Source: a bacterium EF100-94H03 bin56
Lineage (GTDB): Bacteria; Pseudomonadota; Alphaproteobacteria; SP197
Assembly (NCBI GenBank): GCA_002238685.1
Contig: MPMV01000008.1
Location: forward strand, 1-64,000
DNA length: 64,000 bases
Direction of reading: 5' to 3'
The notes under the pieces were generated by a model. The model saw only the letters and a list, made by a program, of their open reading frames with translations, ran no database searches and was not told the DNA's origin. The translations under genes were made by a program, and so were the position numbers. Below are positions 8,432 through 17,122 of this stretch, one piece after another. Each line of letters opens with the position of its first letter. Positions within the stretch are counted from its first letter, which is position 1.

Positions 8432-8799
8432 GTGCCCGCTCCCTGCAACACCAAGCCTCCAAGATACTTCTAATCGCAATGATGACAAGGAATGTCATTT
8501 CACACCTAGGTGCATCTGCTCTTGCGCCCGGCGCGATGATCGTGTTTACCTGTCGGCCATGGTCGCAATGTGCCGATGTACCGCCAGTCTTCTGCGAGCA
8601 CGCTTTTGAGTTCGTACATTCCATCCGATTTCACCCGAATGCAGACAATTGGCTCGGACGATGTCCCTACTATATAGAATTGCGGCCAAATAATCTATAG
8701 TTGCCGTTCGGCGTAACTTCCTGTTATAACGTTATTGTGTTGGAGTTCTATTGATGGTACTGTCGGAGTCAGTCAACAACGTCTAACACCTTGAATTTG
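8432..8799. promoter_or_regulatory. AT-rich region upstream of triad 1 (promoter, possible oriT)
   Basis: No gene is seen. 8640-8790 is much richer in A/T than its surroundings and holds ACTATA...TATAGT arms (8669-8674 and 8696-8701) and the palindrome ATAACGTTAT at 8726-8735. It sits upstream of the MobC-like triad, where a promoter and possibly an origin of transfer would lie. No clear similarity to the 37494-37900 region was found by eye. Confidence 0.3.
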
Positions 8800-9660
8800 C
8801 TACACGGGACGGTCGCCCTCGACGGTGACTCGCCACATCAGGCGCCTGGTTCCGGGATAGTCGTTGGTCGCATAGTGCTGTGTGCAGCGGTTGTCCCAGA
8901 TGACCAGGGTGCTCGGCTGCCAGCGTACCCGGCAGGTGAATTCGGGGCGGATGAGGTGACGGAACAGGAAATCGAGGATGGGGCGGCTCTCGTCCGACGT
9001 CATTCCCTCGATGGCTCGGGTGAAGTACTCGTTGACGAAGAGCGCCTTCCTTCCCGACTCCGGATGGGTGCGGACCAGGGGATGGCTCACCGTTTCCGGC
9101 GCCCGGGCAAGGCTGGCCTCCCTGTCATGTCCCTGGAAGGCCGAGTGTTCGGCCTTGAGACCGTCGAGCATGCGGCGCATGACGGGCGACAGCGCGTCCC
9201 ACGCGAGGACCATGTTGGCAAACAGCGTGTCGCCGCCGAAAGGTGGAACGATACGGGCATGGAGAAGGGAAGCGAGGGAGGGGCGTTCGGCCCAGGTGAT
9301 GTCGCTGTGCCAGCGACCGGCAAAGCGCGCGGTCTCGTTTTCCTCGGAACGGACCTCCATGACTTCCGGATGTCCGGCCACTCCCTCGACGAAGGGATTG
9401 ATGTGGAGGGAGCCGAAAACGCGCCCCAGGGCGACAAGTTCGCCGGCGTCGAGATCCTGGTCGCGCAAGACGAGAACCATGTGATTGAGAAGGGCGCGGC
9501 GCAGCTCCGCGAGCTGTTGCCGGTCAAGGCGCGAGGCAAGGTTGATGCCGTGGAGTTCCGCACCGAGCGCACCGCTGATCGGGGTCACGGTGAAAGACGT
9601 GTAATCGCCCGTCTCCTGGCCGTCGTGCCGCAGGGGAGGAAGGTAGTCGATGGTCGCCAT
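8800..9660 (-). CDS. TauD/TfdA-family Fe(II)/2-oxoglutarate dioxygenase
   Basis: 286 residues. The family hydroxylates small substrates such as taurine, betaines or carnitine precursors using Fe(II) and 2-oxoglutarate. The iron ligands are visible: WHSD (His-x-Asp, near residue 115) and QHYA (His near residue 260), with the 2-oxoglutarate Arg in the following GTRRLMWRVT. ISGALGAEL near the N-terminus is also typical. Start ATG 9660 is preferred over an upstream GTG at 9720 because family members begin about 25 residues before that motif. Last gene of the minus-strand ABC/oxidase operon, so it probably acts on the imported amine. Substrate not determinable. Confidence 0.85.
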   Translation of the reverse strand: MATIDYLPPLRHDGQETGDYTSFTVTPISGALGAELHGINLASRLDRQQLAELRRALLNHMVLVLRDQDLDAGELVALGRVFGSLHINPFVEGVAGHPEVMEVRSEENETARFAGRWHSDITWAERPSLASLLHARIVPPFGGDTLFANMVLAWDALSPVMRRMLDGLKAEHSAFQGHDREASLARAPETVSHPLVRTHPESGRKALFVNEYFTRAIEGMTSDESRPILDFLFRHLIRPEFTCRVRWQPSTLVIWDNRCTQHYATNDYPGTRRLMWRVTVEGDRPV

Positions 9661-9747
9661 GTCGTCTATTCCAGCCCAGGATCCAGGTGTCTTCAAGGGT
9701 GGCGTCGAAGGGTGACGCACGGGCCGTTGACTCCAGGGCCACTCCTT

Positions 9748-10839
9748 TCAGGGCAAGACAACGACGGAACGCCGTGACCAGTTCAGCCACACCTCTCCGT
9801 CGCGCAGATCACCATCAGGCGTGTCACTGTCAAGGTTGGGAACCGACACGATGATCGGCGTCTCGATTCCATCGACCTTCACGAAGTGATGACTGCGGTC
9901 GCCGAGGTAGGCCGTGGAGTCGATGACGCCCTTGAGTGTGTTGCCGCCGTCAGGCTTGGTTCTGCAAAGCGAGATCTTCTCGGGACGCAAGGCCACGGTG
10001 CAGCGGGAGCCGGGCCCGGGCTGTGATTCCCGCCTTTGGGCCTCGATGATGCCGGCTGCCCCGGCATCGATCCCGACCGTGTCGCCGTTGACGTTGCCTA
10101 CCCGGGCATCGAGGAAGTTCATGGTGCCGATGAACTCCGCAACCTCGCGGTTGTGCGGTGCCTCATAGAGCCTGGCCGGGGAGTCGATCTGCAGGTGGCG
10201 CCCCTTCGACATGACGGCGACGCGATCCGACATGGTGAGCGCTTCCTCCTGGTCATGGGTCACGAACACGAATGTGATGCCGACCGAACGCTGCAGATCC
10301 CTCAGTTCCAGCTGCATGCTTTCCCTCAGCTTCTTGTCGAGGGCGCCGAGCGGCTCGTCGAGCAGGAGAACCTTGGGTCGCCGGATCAGCGCCCGGGCAA
10401 GGGCGACACGCTGCCGTTCGCCACCCGACAGTTCGTGCGAAGCGCGGTCCTGGTATCCGGGAAGCTTGATGAGGTCCAGCATCTCCTCGACGCGTTCATT
10501 GACGCGGGCCCGGGACAACCGTGCCTCGAGAAGGCCGTAGGCGATGTTCTTCTTCACCGTCAGGTGAGGGAAGATGGCATAGTTCTGGAACACAATGTTG
10601 ACCGGACGGTGGTTGGGTGCGACCGCCGCCATCGCCTGACCGTCGATAAAGACGTCGCCTGCTGTCGGGAATTCGAAACCGGCAAGGATGCGCAGCAGCG
10701 TACTCTTCCCGCAGCCCGACGGGCCAAGCAGGGAAAAGAACTCGCCCCTGCCGATATCGATGCTGACATCGTCCACGGCCAGGACACTGCCGAAATTCTT
10801 GGAGACATTCTGAATGGAAATGAAAGAGGTGTCGTCCAT
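9748..10839 (-). CDS. potA: Polyamine-type ABC transporter ATP-binding protein
   Basis: 363 residues, usual for PotA/FbpC-type ATPases. Walker A GPSGCGKST (near 39), Q-loop VFQNYAIFPH, signature LSGGERQRVALARAL, Walker B VLLLDEPLGALD and switch FVTHDQEEAL are all intact. The C-terminal ~120 residues form the TOBE/regulatory part typical of spermidine/putrescine importers. It energises the fused permease encoded directly upstream. The pot symbol is by family; the actual substrate could be another quaternary or primary amine. Confidence 0.9.
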   Translation of the reverse strand: MDDTSFISIQNVSKNFGSVLAVDDVSIDIGRGEFFSLLGPSGCGKSTLLRILAGFEFPTAGDVFIDGQAMAAVAPNHRPVNIVFQNYAIFPHLTVKKNIAYGLLEARLSRARVNERVEEMLDLIKLPGYQDRASHELSGGERQRVALARALIRRPKVLLLDEPLGALDKKLRESMQLELRDLQRSVGITFVFVTHDQEEALTMSDRVAVMSKGRHLQIDSPARLYEAPHNREVAEFIGTMNFLDARVGNVNGDTVGIDAGAAGIIEAQRRESQPGPGSRCTVALRPEKISLCRTKPDGGNTLKGVIDSTAYLGDRSHHFVKVDGIETPIIVSVPNLDSDTPDGDLRDGEVWLNWSRRSVVVLP

Positions 10840-10885
10840 CAGGCAATACTCCCGAAGCGCCTGTCTTGATGATCCGGTCCGATCG

Positions 10886-12643
10886 TCATGGGTGCCCGCC
10901 TGCCGGCGTCACGATGTGTTTGTCTCCCGACCGCCTGAGAATCTCGGCGGTGACGATGAGAATGATGGACACCATGAAAATGAGGGCACCCAGGGCCAGC
11001 ACACTTGGCAGCGTCTGCGGGAAGCGGACCTGTGTCCATATGAAGACAGGCAGGGTGACCTGGTTGCCTCCCAGGAAGAAGGCGAAGAGAAACTCGTCAA
11101 ATGACGCCGTGAAGGTGAGCAGGAATGAAGCGAGAATCGCCGGCAGGATGAGAGGGAAGGTGACACGCCAGAAGGTCATGAATCCGCCCATGCCAAGATC
11201 CCGTGAGGCCTCTTCGATGTTCTTGGAAAACCCCTCCAGACGCGCCATCACGATGAGGGTGGCAAAGGGGAGCGTCGTCACGACATGGGCAACCCCTACC
11301 GCCCACAGCGACAGTGGCATGCCGACGGCAAGGGCGAGGACAAGAAGGCCGACTGCCAGGATGATGCCGGGCATGACCATGGGAATGAGGATGAATCCGA
11401 TGACGACACTCCTGCCAGGCATCCTGTAGCGCGTCAGTGCCTTGCCGGCGAAGGTCGCCAGGACGGTCGTCGTGGTGGCGACGGGAAGCGCCACCTTCAG
11501 GCTGTTGACGAGAGCGCCATGCAGGCCGTCATGATCGGCAAGGGCGGCATACCATTTGAGCGTAAAGTCCTTGAGTGGCAGCACCATCTGGATGCTGTCG
11601 TTGAACGAGAAGACCGGCAGCATCACCGAGGGGATATAGAGAAAGGCAAGAAAGAGGATGACGTAGAGAAGCAGCCAGTCGAACCCGCGCCTGGTACGGG
11701 TGGCGGGCCGGATCGCTGCCGTCGTGATCTCCATGTCCCTTGCTTTCACCGTGCCCAGGCGGGCGAACCATATGAAGGTGCAGACGATGGTGGTGATCGT
11801 GATCATCATGATGATGGTCAGCGCCGCTCCCAGGGGCCAGTTGTTGGCGGCGCCGAACTGGGCGGCGACAATCTGGCCGATCATGATGCCCTTGGGCCCG
11901 CCCACCATGATGGGCGTGATGTAGTCTCCGACCGTGGGAATGAACTCGATGATGGCGGCGGCGATCACGCCCGGCATGGAAAGCGGCAGGGTGATGCGCA
12001 GGAATCGCTTCACCGGTCCGTCCCCGAGATCGGCTGCCGCCTCGAGCAGCGATCGGTCGATTTTCTGCAGCGACACGTAGATCGGCAGGATGGCGAACGC
12101 TGCCCAGGCATGAGCCAGGGTCAGGACAACGGCGAAGCGGCTGTAGAGCAGGTACTCGAGAGGCTCCTCGATGAAGCCCAGACCCTCGAGGGTACCGTTG
12201 ATCACACCGTTGTTGCCCAGCATGATCTTCCAGGCGAGAACGCGGAGCAGGTAGCTGGTGACGAACGGAATGTTGATCAGGATCAGCCACGTCATCTTGT
12301 TCCGCGTGACCCTGAAGGCGAGAAAGTAGGCCACGGGATAGGCGAGCACGATCGTGATGACCGTTACGGTGGCGGACATCCTGACCGATCGCAGCAGCAA
12401 CTTGCCGTAGATCCACTTGTCGACGAACGTCTGATAGTTTTTCAGCGTGAACGACTGGTCGATGTGGACATAGGTCTGCGACCAGAAGCTGTAGGTGACG
12501 AGCGTGAATATCGGCAGCGCCAGCAGGCAGATCATGGTGATGATCGCCGGCGACAGGAGCGTGTAGCCGCGCAGCCACTCGAAACGCAGGTAACAGGCCT
12601 TCGTCCAGGAAATCCAGTCGCGTGCGGGGACGTGTACCGTCAT
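10886..12643 (-). CDS. Fused PotB-PotC-type ABC permease
   Basis: 585 residues, about the sum of PotB and PotC, with two sets of about six membrane segments joined near residue 315 (the RPATRTRRGFDW linker). Each half has its own ATPase-contact loop: EAAADLGDGPVKRFLRITLP in the first and EEASRDLGMGGFMTFWRVT in the second. So one polypeptide replaces the usual heterodimer in the inner membrane. It lies between the FAD oxidase and ATPase genes with short gaps. No frameshift is needed to join the halves. Confidence 0.9.
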   Translation of the reverse strand: MTVHVPARDWISWTKACYLRFEWLRGYTLLSPAIITMICLLALPIFTLVTYSFWSQTYVHIDQSFTLKNYQTFVDKWIYGKLLLRSVRMSATVTVITIVLAYPVAYFLAFRVTRNKMTWLILINIPFVTSYLLRVLAWKIMLGNNGVINGTLEGLGFIEEPLEYLLYSRFAVVLTLAHAWAAFAILPIYVSLQKIDRSLLEAAADLGDGPVKRFLRITLPLSMPGVIAAAIIEFIPTVGDYITPIMVGGPKGIMIGQIVAAQFGAANNWPLGAALTIIMMITITTIVCTFIWFARLGTVKARDMEITTAAIRPATRTRRGFDWLLLYVILFLAFLYIPSVMLPVFSFNDSIQMVLPLKDFTLKWYAALADHDGLHGALVNSLKVALPVATTTTVLATFAGKALTRYRMPGRSVVIGFILIPMVMPGIILAVGLLVLALAVGMPLSLWAVGVAHVVTTLPFATLIVMARLEGFSKNIEEASRDLGMGGFMTFWRVTFPLILPAILASFLLTFTASFDEFLFAFFLGGNQVTLPVFIWTQVRFPQTLPSVLALGALIFMVSIILIVTAEILRRSGDKHIVTPAGGHP

Positions 12644-12661
12644 GAGCTGCCGGTCTTAGTC

Positions 12662-14014
12662 CTACCACTCGTGCCGGCTTTGCCAGCGGTATGCGGCGAG
12701 ACGGGCGTGGGCACCCAGAGCGAGGAACGGCTGGCCGGGCAATCTGGCGGGGCCACTGAGCGCCACCGCGTCATCCATCAGGGCCGATTCGCCGCCCAGG
12801 GCGTGTTCGGCGAGGAGCTTGCCGGAAATCGTGCCCCGCGCCAGTCCCACGCCGCAGTAGCCCAGGGAGACAAAGAGGCCGAGTTCAAGGCGCCCGAAGT
12901 GCGTCGCCCAGTCTCTCGTCATGCAGAAGACACCGGCCCAGGTGTGCTCGAAGTCGAGATTGCGCAGCATGGGGAAGCGATCGGCGACACCCTTGCGGTG
13001 CGATGCCAGGAGGGACGCCCGCCGCTGTCGGCCGAGCCGGGAGAGTGGAGGGGCGCCGCCGTGGGGGTGGGTGGCGGGGAGAGCGCCCCGCCGCTGTCGG
13101 CCGAGCCGGAAGTCACCGGCATAGAAGGTGCCGAAACGCGCCAGGATGCGGTTGGAAGTGGTGCGCCGCATGGTTGCCGTCCCCGTGATCCCCCAGTCTC
13201 GGTGACCGCCCAGGGCAGCGTCCTCTTCCTCGTTGAGGGGACGTGACAGGCTGGCACAGGCAATCATCGGAAAGACGTGATCTTTCAAAAGACCGAGCCG
13301 GGTGATGAAGGCGTTCGTTGTCAGGAGGATACCGGGGGCGCTGACACGCCCATCGTCACAGATCACCGAACGGGGAGTGCCGGAGGTGATGTCCCGGACA
13401 CGCGTGTCCTCGAAGACGTCGACATTCTCCGGCAGAGACTGGCCGAGACCCCGGCACATGGCTGCCGGATTGACCGTGACGGTTCGAGGTGTGAAGACAG
13501 CGGCGTGGTAATGGTGCGTGCCGATGATGTCGGCGAGAGCGTCTCCTTCCAGCCATTCCCATGTCTCCCCCAGGTCGTCCAGCATGCGAACGGTGGCATG
13601 AAGACCACCGATTCGTGATTTGTCGACGACAGCGGTCAGGTGACCGTGGGGAGTCCACTCGCATTCGATGTCGTGTTCGTCGACCTGCGCCTCCAGCTCC
13701 GCCAGTCCTGCCAGAACCAGGCGGGATATCCGCCGGTTGGTGTCGCCGTCGAACTGTTCCGTGAGGTGCGGCGTGTCGATGATGAAACCGGCGTTGCGGC
13801 CGGATGAACCATAGCCGATGCGAAACTCGTCGATAAGAACGATCCGCTTGTCGGGAAGAAGCTCGCCGAGACGGCGGGCGGCAGCGAGCCCTGTGACGCC
13901 GGCGCCGACAACGACCCAGTCGGCAACCTGATCGCCCGTCAGCCGTCTCGCAGGCGGCGGCGGTGGCAGGATGGCATACCAGCCCGGTGCGTGGTCCCGA
14001 TCAGGAGCCGTCAT
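12662..14014 (-). CDS. FAD-dependent amine oxidoreductase (DAO/PuuB-like)
   Basis: 450 residues. The dinucleotide-binding motif VVVGAGVTGLAAARRLGEL lies near residue 33, and later SSGRNAGF and the C-terminal GYCGVGLARGT are typical of gamma-glutamylputrescine oxidase and related DAO-family flavoenzymes. It likely oxidises the imported amine. It starts four bases after the stop of 14018-14893 and runs toward the permease gene. Around residues 294-325 there is an extra in-frame 23-residue stretch bracketed by a repeated LGRQRR; the DNA there has an exact 23-base direct repeat. Confidence 0.85.
   Translation of the reverse strand: MTAPDRDHAPGWYAILPPPPPARRLTGDQVADWVVVGAGVTGLAAARRLGELLPDKRIVLIDEFRIGYGSSGRNAGFIIDTPHLTEQFDGDTNRRISRLVLAGLAELEAQVDEHDIECEWTPHGHLTAVVDKSRIGGLHATVRMLDDLGETWEWLEGDALADIIGTHHYHAAVFTPRTVTVNPAAMCRGLGQSLPENVDVFEDTRVRDITSGTPRSVICDDGRVSAPGILLTTNAFITRLGLLKDHVFPMIACASLSRPLNEEEDAALGGHRDWGITGTATMRRTTSNRILARFGTFYAGDFRLGRQRRGALPATHPHGGAPPLSRLGRQRRASLLASHRKGVADRFPMLRNLDFEHTWAGVFCMTRDWATHFGRLELGLFVSLGYCGVGLARGTISGKLLAEHALGGESALMDDAVALSGPARLPGQPFLALGAHARLAAYRWQSRHEW
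13018..13109. repeat. 23-base direct repeat, 69-base spacing, inside oxidase gene
   Basis: The sequence CCCGCCGCTGTCGG plus CCGAGCCGG occurs at 13018-13040 and again at 13087-13109. The 69-base offset is 23 codons, so the insertion keeps the frame. The DNA between copies is very G-rich. Confidence 0.8.
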
Positions 14015-14017
14015 CGT

Positions 14018-14893
14018 TCACGTCCGGACTTGTTGTTCCAGGCCTGGCTGGAAGGGAAGATGGCGCAGGCTGGTGGATACTTCGTGCCGGGCCACCGCGA
14101 CATAACGCGCCATGTTGTGCATGGAGGCGTCTCCGCCCATGCCGTACTCCGCATCATAGCCGTAGAGATGGTCGTCGTCGTCTTGTGTGCCCTGGCCTCC
14201 TCGATTGCCGGCAAGGAACAGGATGCGGGTCTGAGCCTGGTCCGGATCAATTCGGTTGAACGGATGCCAGTTGCCCATGCATGTCGTGCCGTGACGTGCC
14301 TGTGCGGCATCGAGATAAAGCGAGAGCGGTCCGGCTCCACCGGCTCTCACGATCATGTTCGGGTCGTCCCGCAACCGATCGAAGGTCTCGTAACCACGCT
14401 TGGACTGCCGCATCATTGCGAAGTCCGAAATGACTCCGTAACGCATGGGCAGATCCGGAATGCCCGCCTTGAACTCCGCAAATGGATAGACCGGAATCGC
14501 GGTGCCGTCGGGAAGCCTGCCCTCGAGCACATCCCTCACTTCGCGTTCGGAAATCTTGGCGGCGTACTGACCGGTGAATCCTTCCAGGCTGGCGCGGGCG
14601 GTGCTGGACCGGTACGTCCTTTCGAACCGTTCGGGCGATGCGAAGATGCCGCCTCCGTGCACGGCGACGATCACACGAGTGCCGGCCGGAGTGGTCACGA
14701 CGCTTTCCTCGGAATTCGAGGTGAACCAGGTGTTCCAGATGATGTTGTCGTAGGGTGCATGGGCGCGGGCATGCAGGAGTTGCGGCATGGAGGCGACAAA
14801 ACCGTCATCACCGGCATGTTCTAGGGCACGCCTGAGACCGTCGGGAACATGGGAGTCAAAGATGATGTCGGCTTCCATCCTGAATTCGGCCAT
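14018..14893 (-). CDS. Conserved-looking protein of unknown function in amine operon
   Basis: A 291-residue soluble protein starting MAEFRMEADIIFDSH; GGGAG precedes the ATG. I do not recognise the family. Visible features are an IIWNTWFTSN stretch, VAVHGGGIFASPERFERTY, a long central region rich in Gly/Asp/Tyr (LYGYDAEYGMGGDASMHNMA) and several His and Asp residues that could bind metal. It has no signal peptide or membrane segment. It lies between the solute-binding protein gene and the oxidase gene on the same strand, so a role in processing the imported compound is inferred. Confidence 0.6.
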   Translation of the reverse strand: MAEFRMEADIIFDSHVPDGLRRALEHAGDDGFVASMPQLLHARAHAPYDNIIWNTWFTSNSEESVVTTPAGTRVIVAVHGGGIFASPERFERTYRSSTARASLEGFTGQYAAKISEREVRDVLEGRLPDGTAIPVYPFAEFKAGIPDLPMRYGVISDFAMMRQSKRGYETFDRLRDDPNMIVRAGGAGPLSLYLDAAQARHGTTCMGNWHPFNRIDPDQAQTRILFLAGNRGGQGTQDDDDHLYGYDAEYGMGGDASMHNMARYVAVARHEVSTSLRHLPFQPGLEQQVRT

Positions 14894-14941
14894 GACGGCG
14901 TCACTCCCTGAAGGACACTCTTGACGAAAGGATGAAGCAAC

Positions 14942-14981
14942 CATGCACCCCTCGCCGGAAACCGTCGGCAAGGGGTGCATG
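14942..14981. terminator. Strong intra-operon hairpin after solute-binding gene
   Basis: CATGCACCCCT (14942-14952) pairs perfectly with AGGGGTGCATG (14971-14981); the loop can itself pair GCCG with CGGC. It follows the stop of the binding-protein gene and precedes the rest of the operon. Such hairpins commonly end or attenuate transcription so that the binding protein is made in excess. No U-run is evident. Confidence 0.6.
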
Positions 14982-14992
14982 TCAGGTGATTG

Positions 14993-16090
14993 CTACATGC
15001 CGGCCTGGGCCTCGTGCCACATCTCGATGAGGCGTGCGTCCTTCTCCGGGGGAACCTCGTCGAAGAAGACTCCCTTCGAGAGAAGGGCGACGGGATCATC
15101 GAGCCCCTTGTCGCGCAGGACGTCCGGGTCGATCAGATCGAATGTGTTGATGTTGGCGTGACCGTAGCCGTAGGTCTCGAACAGCGAGAGGCCTCCAACC
15201 GGATCGAGCATGGCGTTGATGTACTCGTAGGCCTGCTCTTCGGATCCCTCGCCGTTGCTGCTCAGGCACAGTCCACACATCCAGGGCATGACCGGATCGA
15301 CAATGACGACCGGGATACCCTCTTCCTTCATGCGTCGCGAGGCACTGCCGTAGATGTAGGAAATGCCGACGTCGCCGGCGACCCAGGCCTGTTCGAGCTG
15401 GGTGCTGTCGGTCCACACGAAACGGGCGTTGTCCAGCATCTTTCTGAAGATCTCCGGCGCCATCGCCATCTCTTCCTCGGTGGGATCGAGAGGGTTGGCC
15501 CAGCCGCCGATGACACCTGCGACCAGGGTGTTGACCCCCATCTGCGACGTCAGGGAGGTCTTGCCCTTGAACTGCGGGTCGACGAAGAGATCGAAGGTCG
15601 GGTTCTCGACATCGATGACCTCGGGATTGTAGGCGACGGTGGAGAAGCCCCAGTCCCACGGGCAGAAGAAGTACTCGCCTTCGATGCGTACGCCCTTGAC
15701 CTCGAGGAGGTCGGGAATGATCTCGCCCCATCTCGCGATACGGTCTGTCTCGAGGGCCTTGATGAGACCCGCATCGCGGAACTTCTTCACCGAGGCAGTG
15801 CAGGGATGCACCAGATCCACCCTGAATCCGGAACGCATCTTCTGGAAGGCGTCCTCGGTTTCGGAGAAGAACGTCACTTCCGGCTGTCCGCCATACTTCG
15901 CATTGTACTCGGGGTGGAAGGACTCGTATTCGTAGCCGTTCCACTCCAGAAGGGTGAGGTCCACTTCGGCCCGGGCCTTGCCGGAAACCAGTGGTACGGT
16001 CACGAGACCCACGGAAGCAAGGACTCCAGAGGCCTCACGGCGGGTCAGGGCACCATCGCGCAGCGCCTTGGCAAATTCTTGCGGTTTCAT
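14993..16090 (-). CDS. Extracellular solute-binding protein, PotD-like
   Basis: 365 residues. The N-terminal MKPQEFAKALRDGALTRRE with a following hydrophobic segment and KARAE cleavage-like site looks like a twin-arginine/Sec-type export signal (TRREASGVLASVGLVTVPL). The mature part fits periplasmic spermidine/putrescine-type binding proteins: LTLLEWNGYE, SETEDAFQKMRSG, WDWGFSTVAYN, GYGHANINTFDL. ATG 16090 is chosen with GAGG about ten bases upstream. It is the first gene of the operon with permease, ATPase and oxidases. Confidence 0.88.
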   Translation of the reverse strand: MKPQEFAKALRDGALTRREASGVLASVGLVTVPLVSGKARAEVDLTLLEWNGYEYESFHPEYNAKYGGQPEVTFFSETEDAFQKMRSGFRVDLVHPCTASVKKFRDAGLIKALETDRIARWGEIIPDLLEVKGVRIEGEYFFCPWDWGFSTVAYNPEVIDVENPTFDLFVDPQFKGKTSLTSQMGVNTLVAGVIGGWANPLDPTEEEMAMAPEIFRKMLDNARFVWTDSTQLEQAWVAGDVGISYIYGSASRRMKEEGIPVVIVDPVMPWMCGLCLSSNGEGSEEQAYEYINAMLDPVGGLSLFETYGYGHANINTFDLIDPDVLRDKGLDDPVALLSKGVFFDEVPPEKDARLIEMWHEAQAGM

Positions 16091-17122
16091 GAAATTTTCC
16101 CTCATTGTCAGTTTGTTCGCGAACAGAACCCGGAATTGACCGGGCGCCCGATTCTCCTTCAAACGGGCCGTGAACCGCCCCTCGACCGGACGGTTCTCCT
16201 GATGGCAATCGCGCAGTATATGCACATGTCCCGGTGGATGACAGGCTGCAAGGACACGTCGCCAGGAGGATCCCATGCTGATTGCGCAAGACGCTGTGAC
16301 TCTCCTGAGAAGGATGGCGCGGTTTGGTCTGGGTGCCTGTCCGTTGGCCCAGCAGTTTTGCCGGCGTTCCCGTGGCGAGCCACTGCGAGGGCCTCATGGA
16401 TGTTTCACTCATGCTGGAGACCTCCCTTGAAGGAAACGCTGGAGGGATTTTGCTATTCGAGCTTTGAAGAGCGCCAGTCGAGTTCACAATGTGGAATGCG
16501 CTGATGGCATTGCACGGGTTCCATCGCTTCACGGGTTCGCAGTCTAAGCTGCTTTGACTCTATGGAAGGAACGGTGGCTGACGACACGCCGCCTTCAAGT
16601 GCAATCCGCGTGACCGAAGGATGACTGGAAGCCTGAGGAACAGTTCCAGCGCCATGATATGGTCGTCAACAGAAAACACGCTGAGTGGTTCTCGCCGCGT
16701 ATGGCGTCCTTCTTTCTGTTCTGGATGGGGCGGCGCCTTTCCGGCGGATGGCTTGAGGTTCGTGGCCATCGCGTACTGGCTGGAGAGACGTTTGTGGTTC
16801 CGGCCGGTTTCGCCGGCTCCTCGTACAAAGCCCGCCGGTCGATAGCGGAACTGTTGAGGGGAATCTGGTCGATTCCGCTCGATTGTCTTCGATGTTGCGC
16901 GCCTTCCCACGGTGCACGATGCGTAGAATCATTAGAACTAAATGTTCTACACATCCAAGAATCGACAATTTACATACTATTTTTACAGAAACCTGCCACG
17001 TCTCGAGTAGAATGTCAGTGGGCCGCGCGCTCGGAGCGAGCAAGTGCTTGGGCCAACTCGCCGGATTCCACGATGGATGCCAGGCTCTTGCACCACGCCG
17101 TGGGACTTGATCGGAACGACTA
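16091..17122. other. Long intergenic region between amine operon and cas operon
   Basis: About 1 kb with no supported gene. Frames here on either strand lack motifs and overlap known genes in antisense. The left part must hold the promoter of the minus-strand operon, and the A/T-rich right part (16920-17010) is the likely promoter region for cas3. Confidence 0.5.
16933..16949. promoter_or_regulatory. Candidate operator upstream of cas3
   Basis: TAGAAC-TAAAT-GTTCTA is a perfect 6+5+6 inverted repeat in the A/T-rich stretch about 175 bases before cas3. A further GTAGAA copy starts at 16923. The size and symmetry fit a dimeric repressor site. Confidence 0.4.

Noticed and set aside
11285..13246. 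653-codon plus-strand frame
   Set aside because: Antisense to the permease and oxidase genes, which have clear motifs; rich in His/Gln/Asp as typical of shadows.
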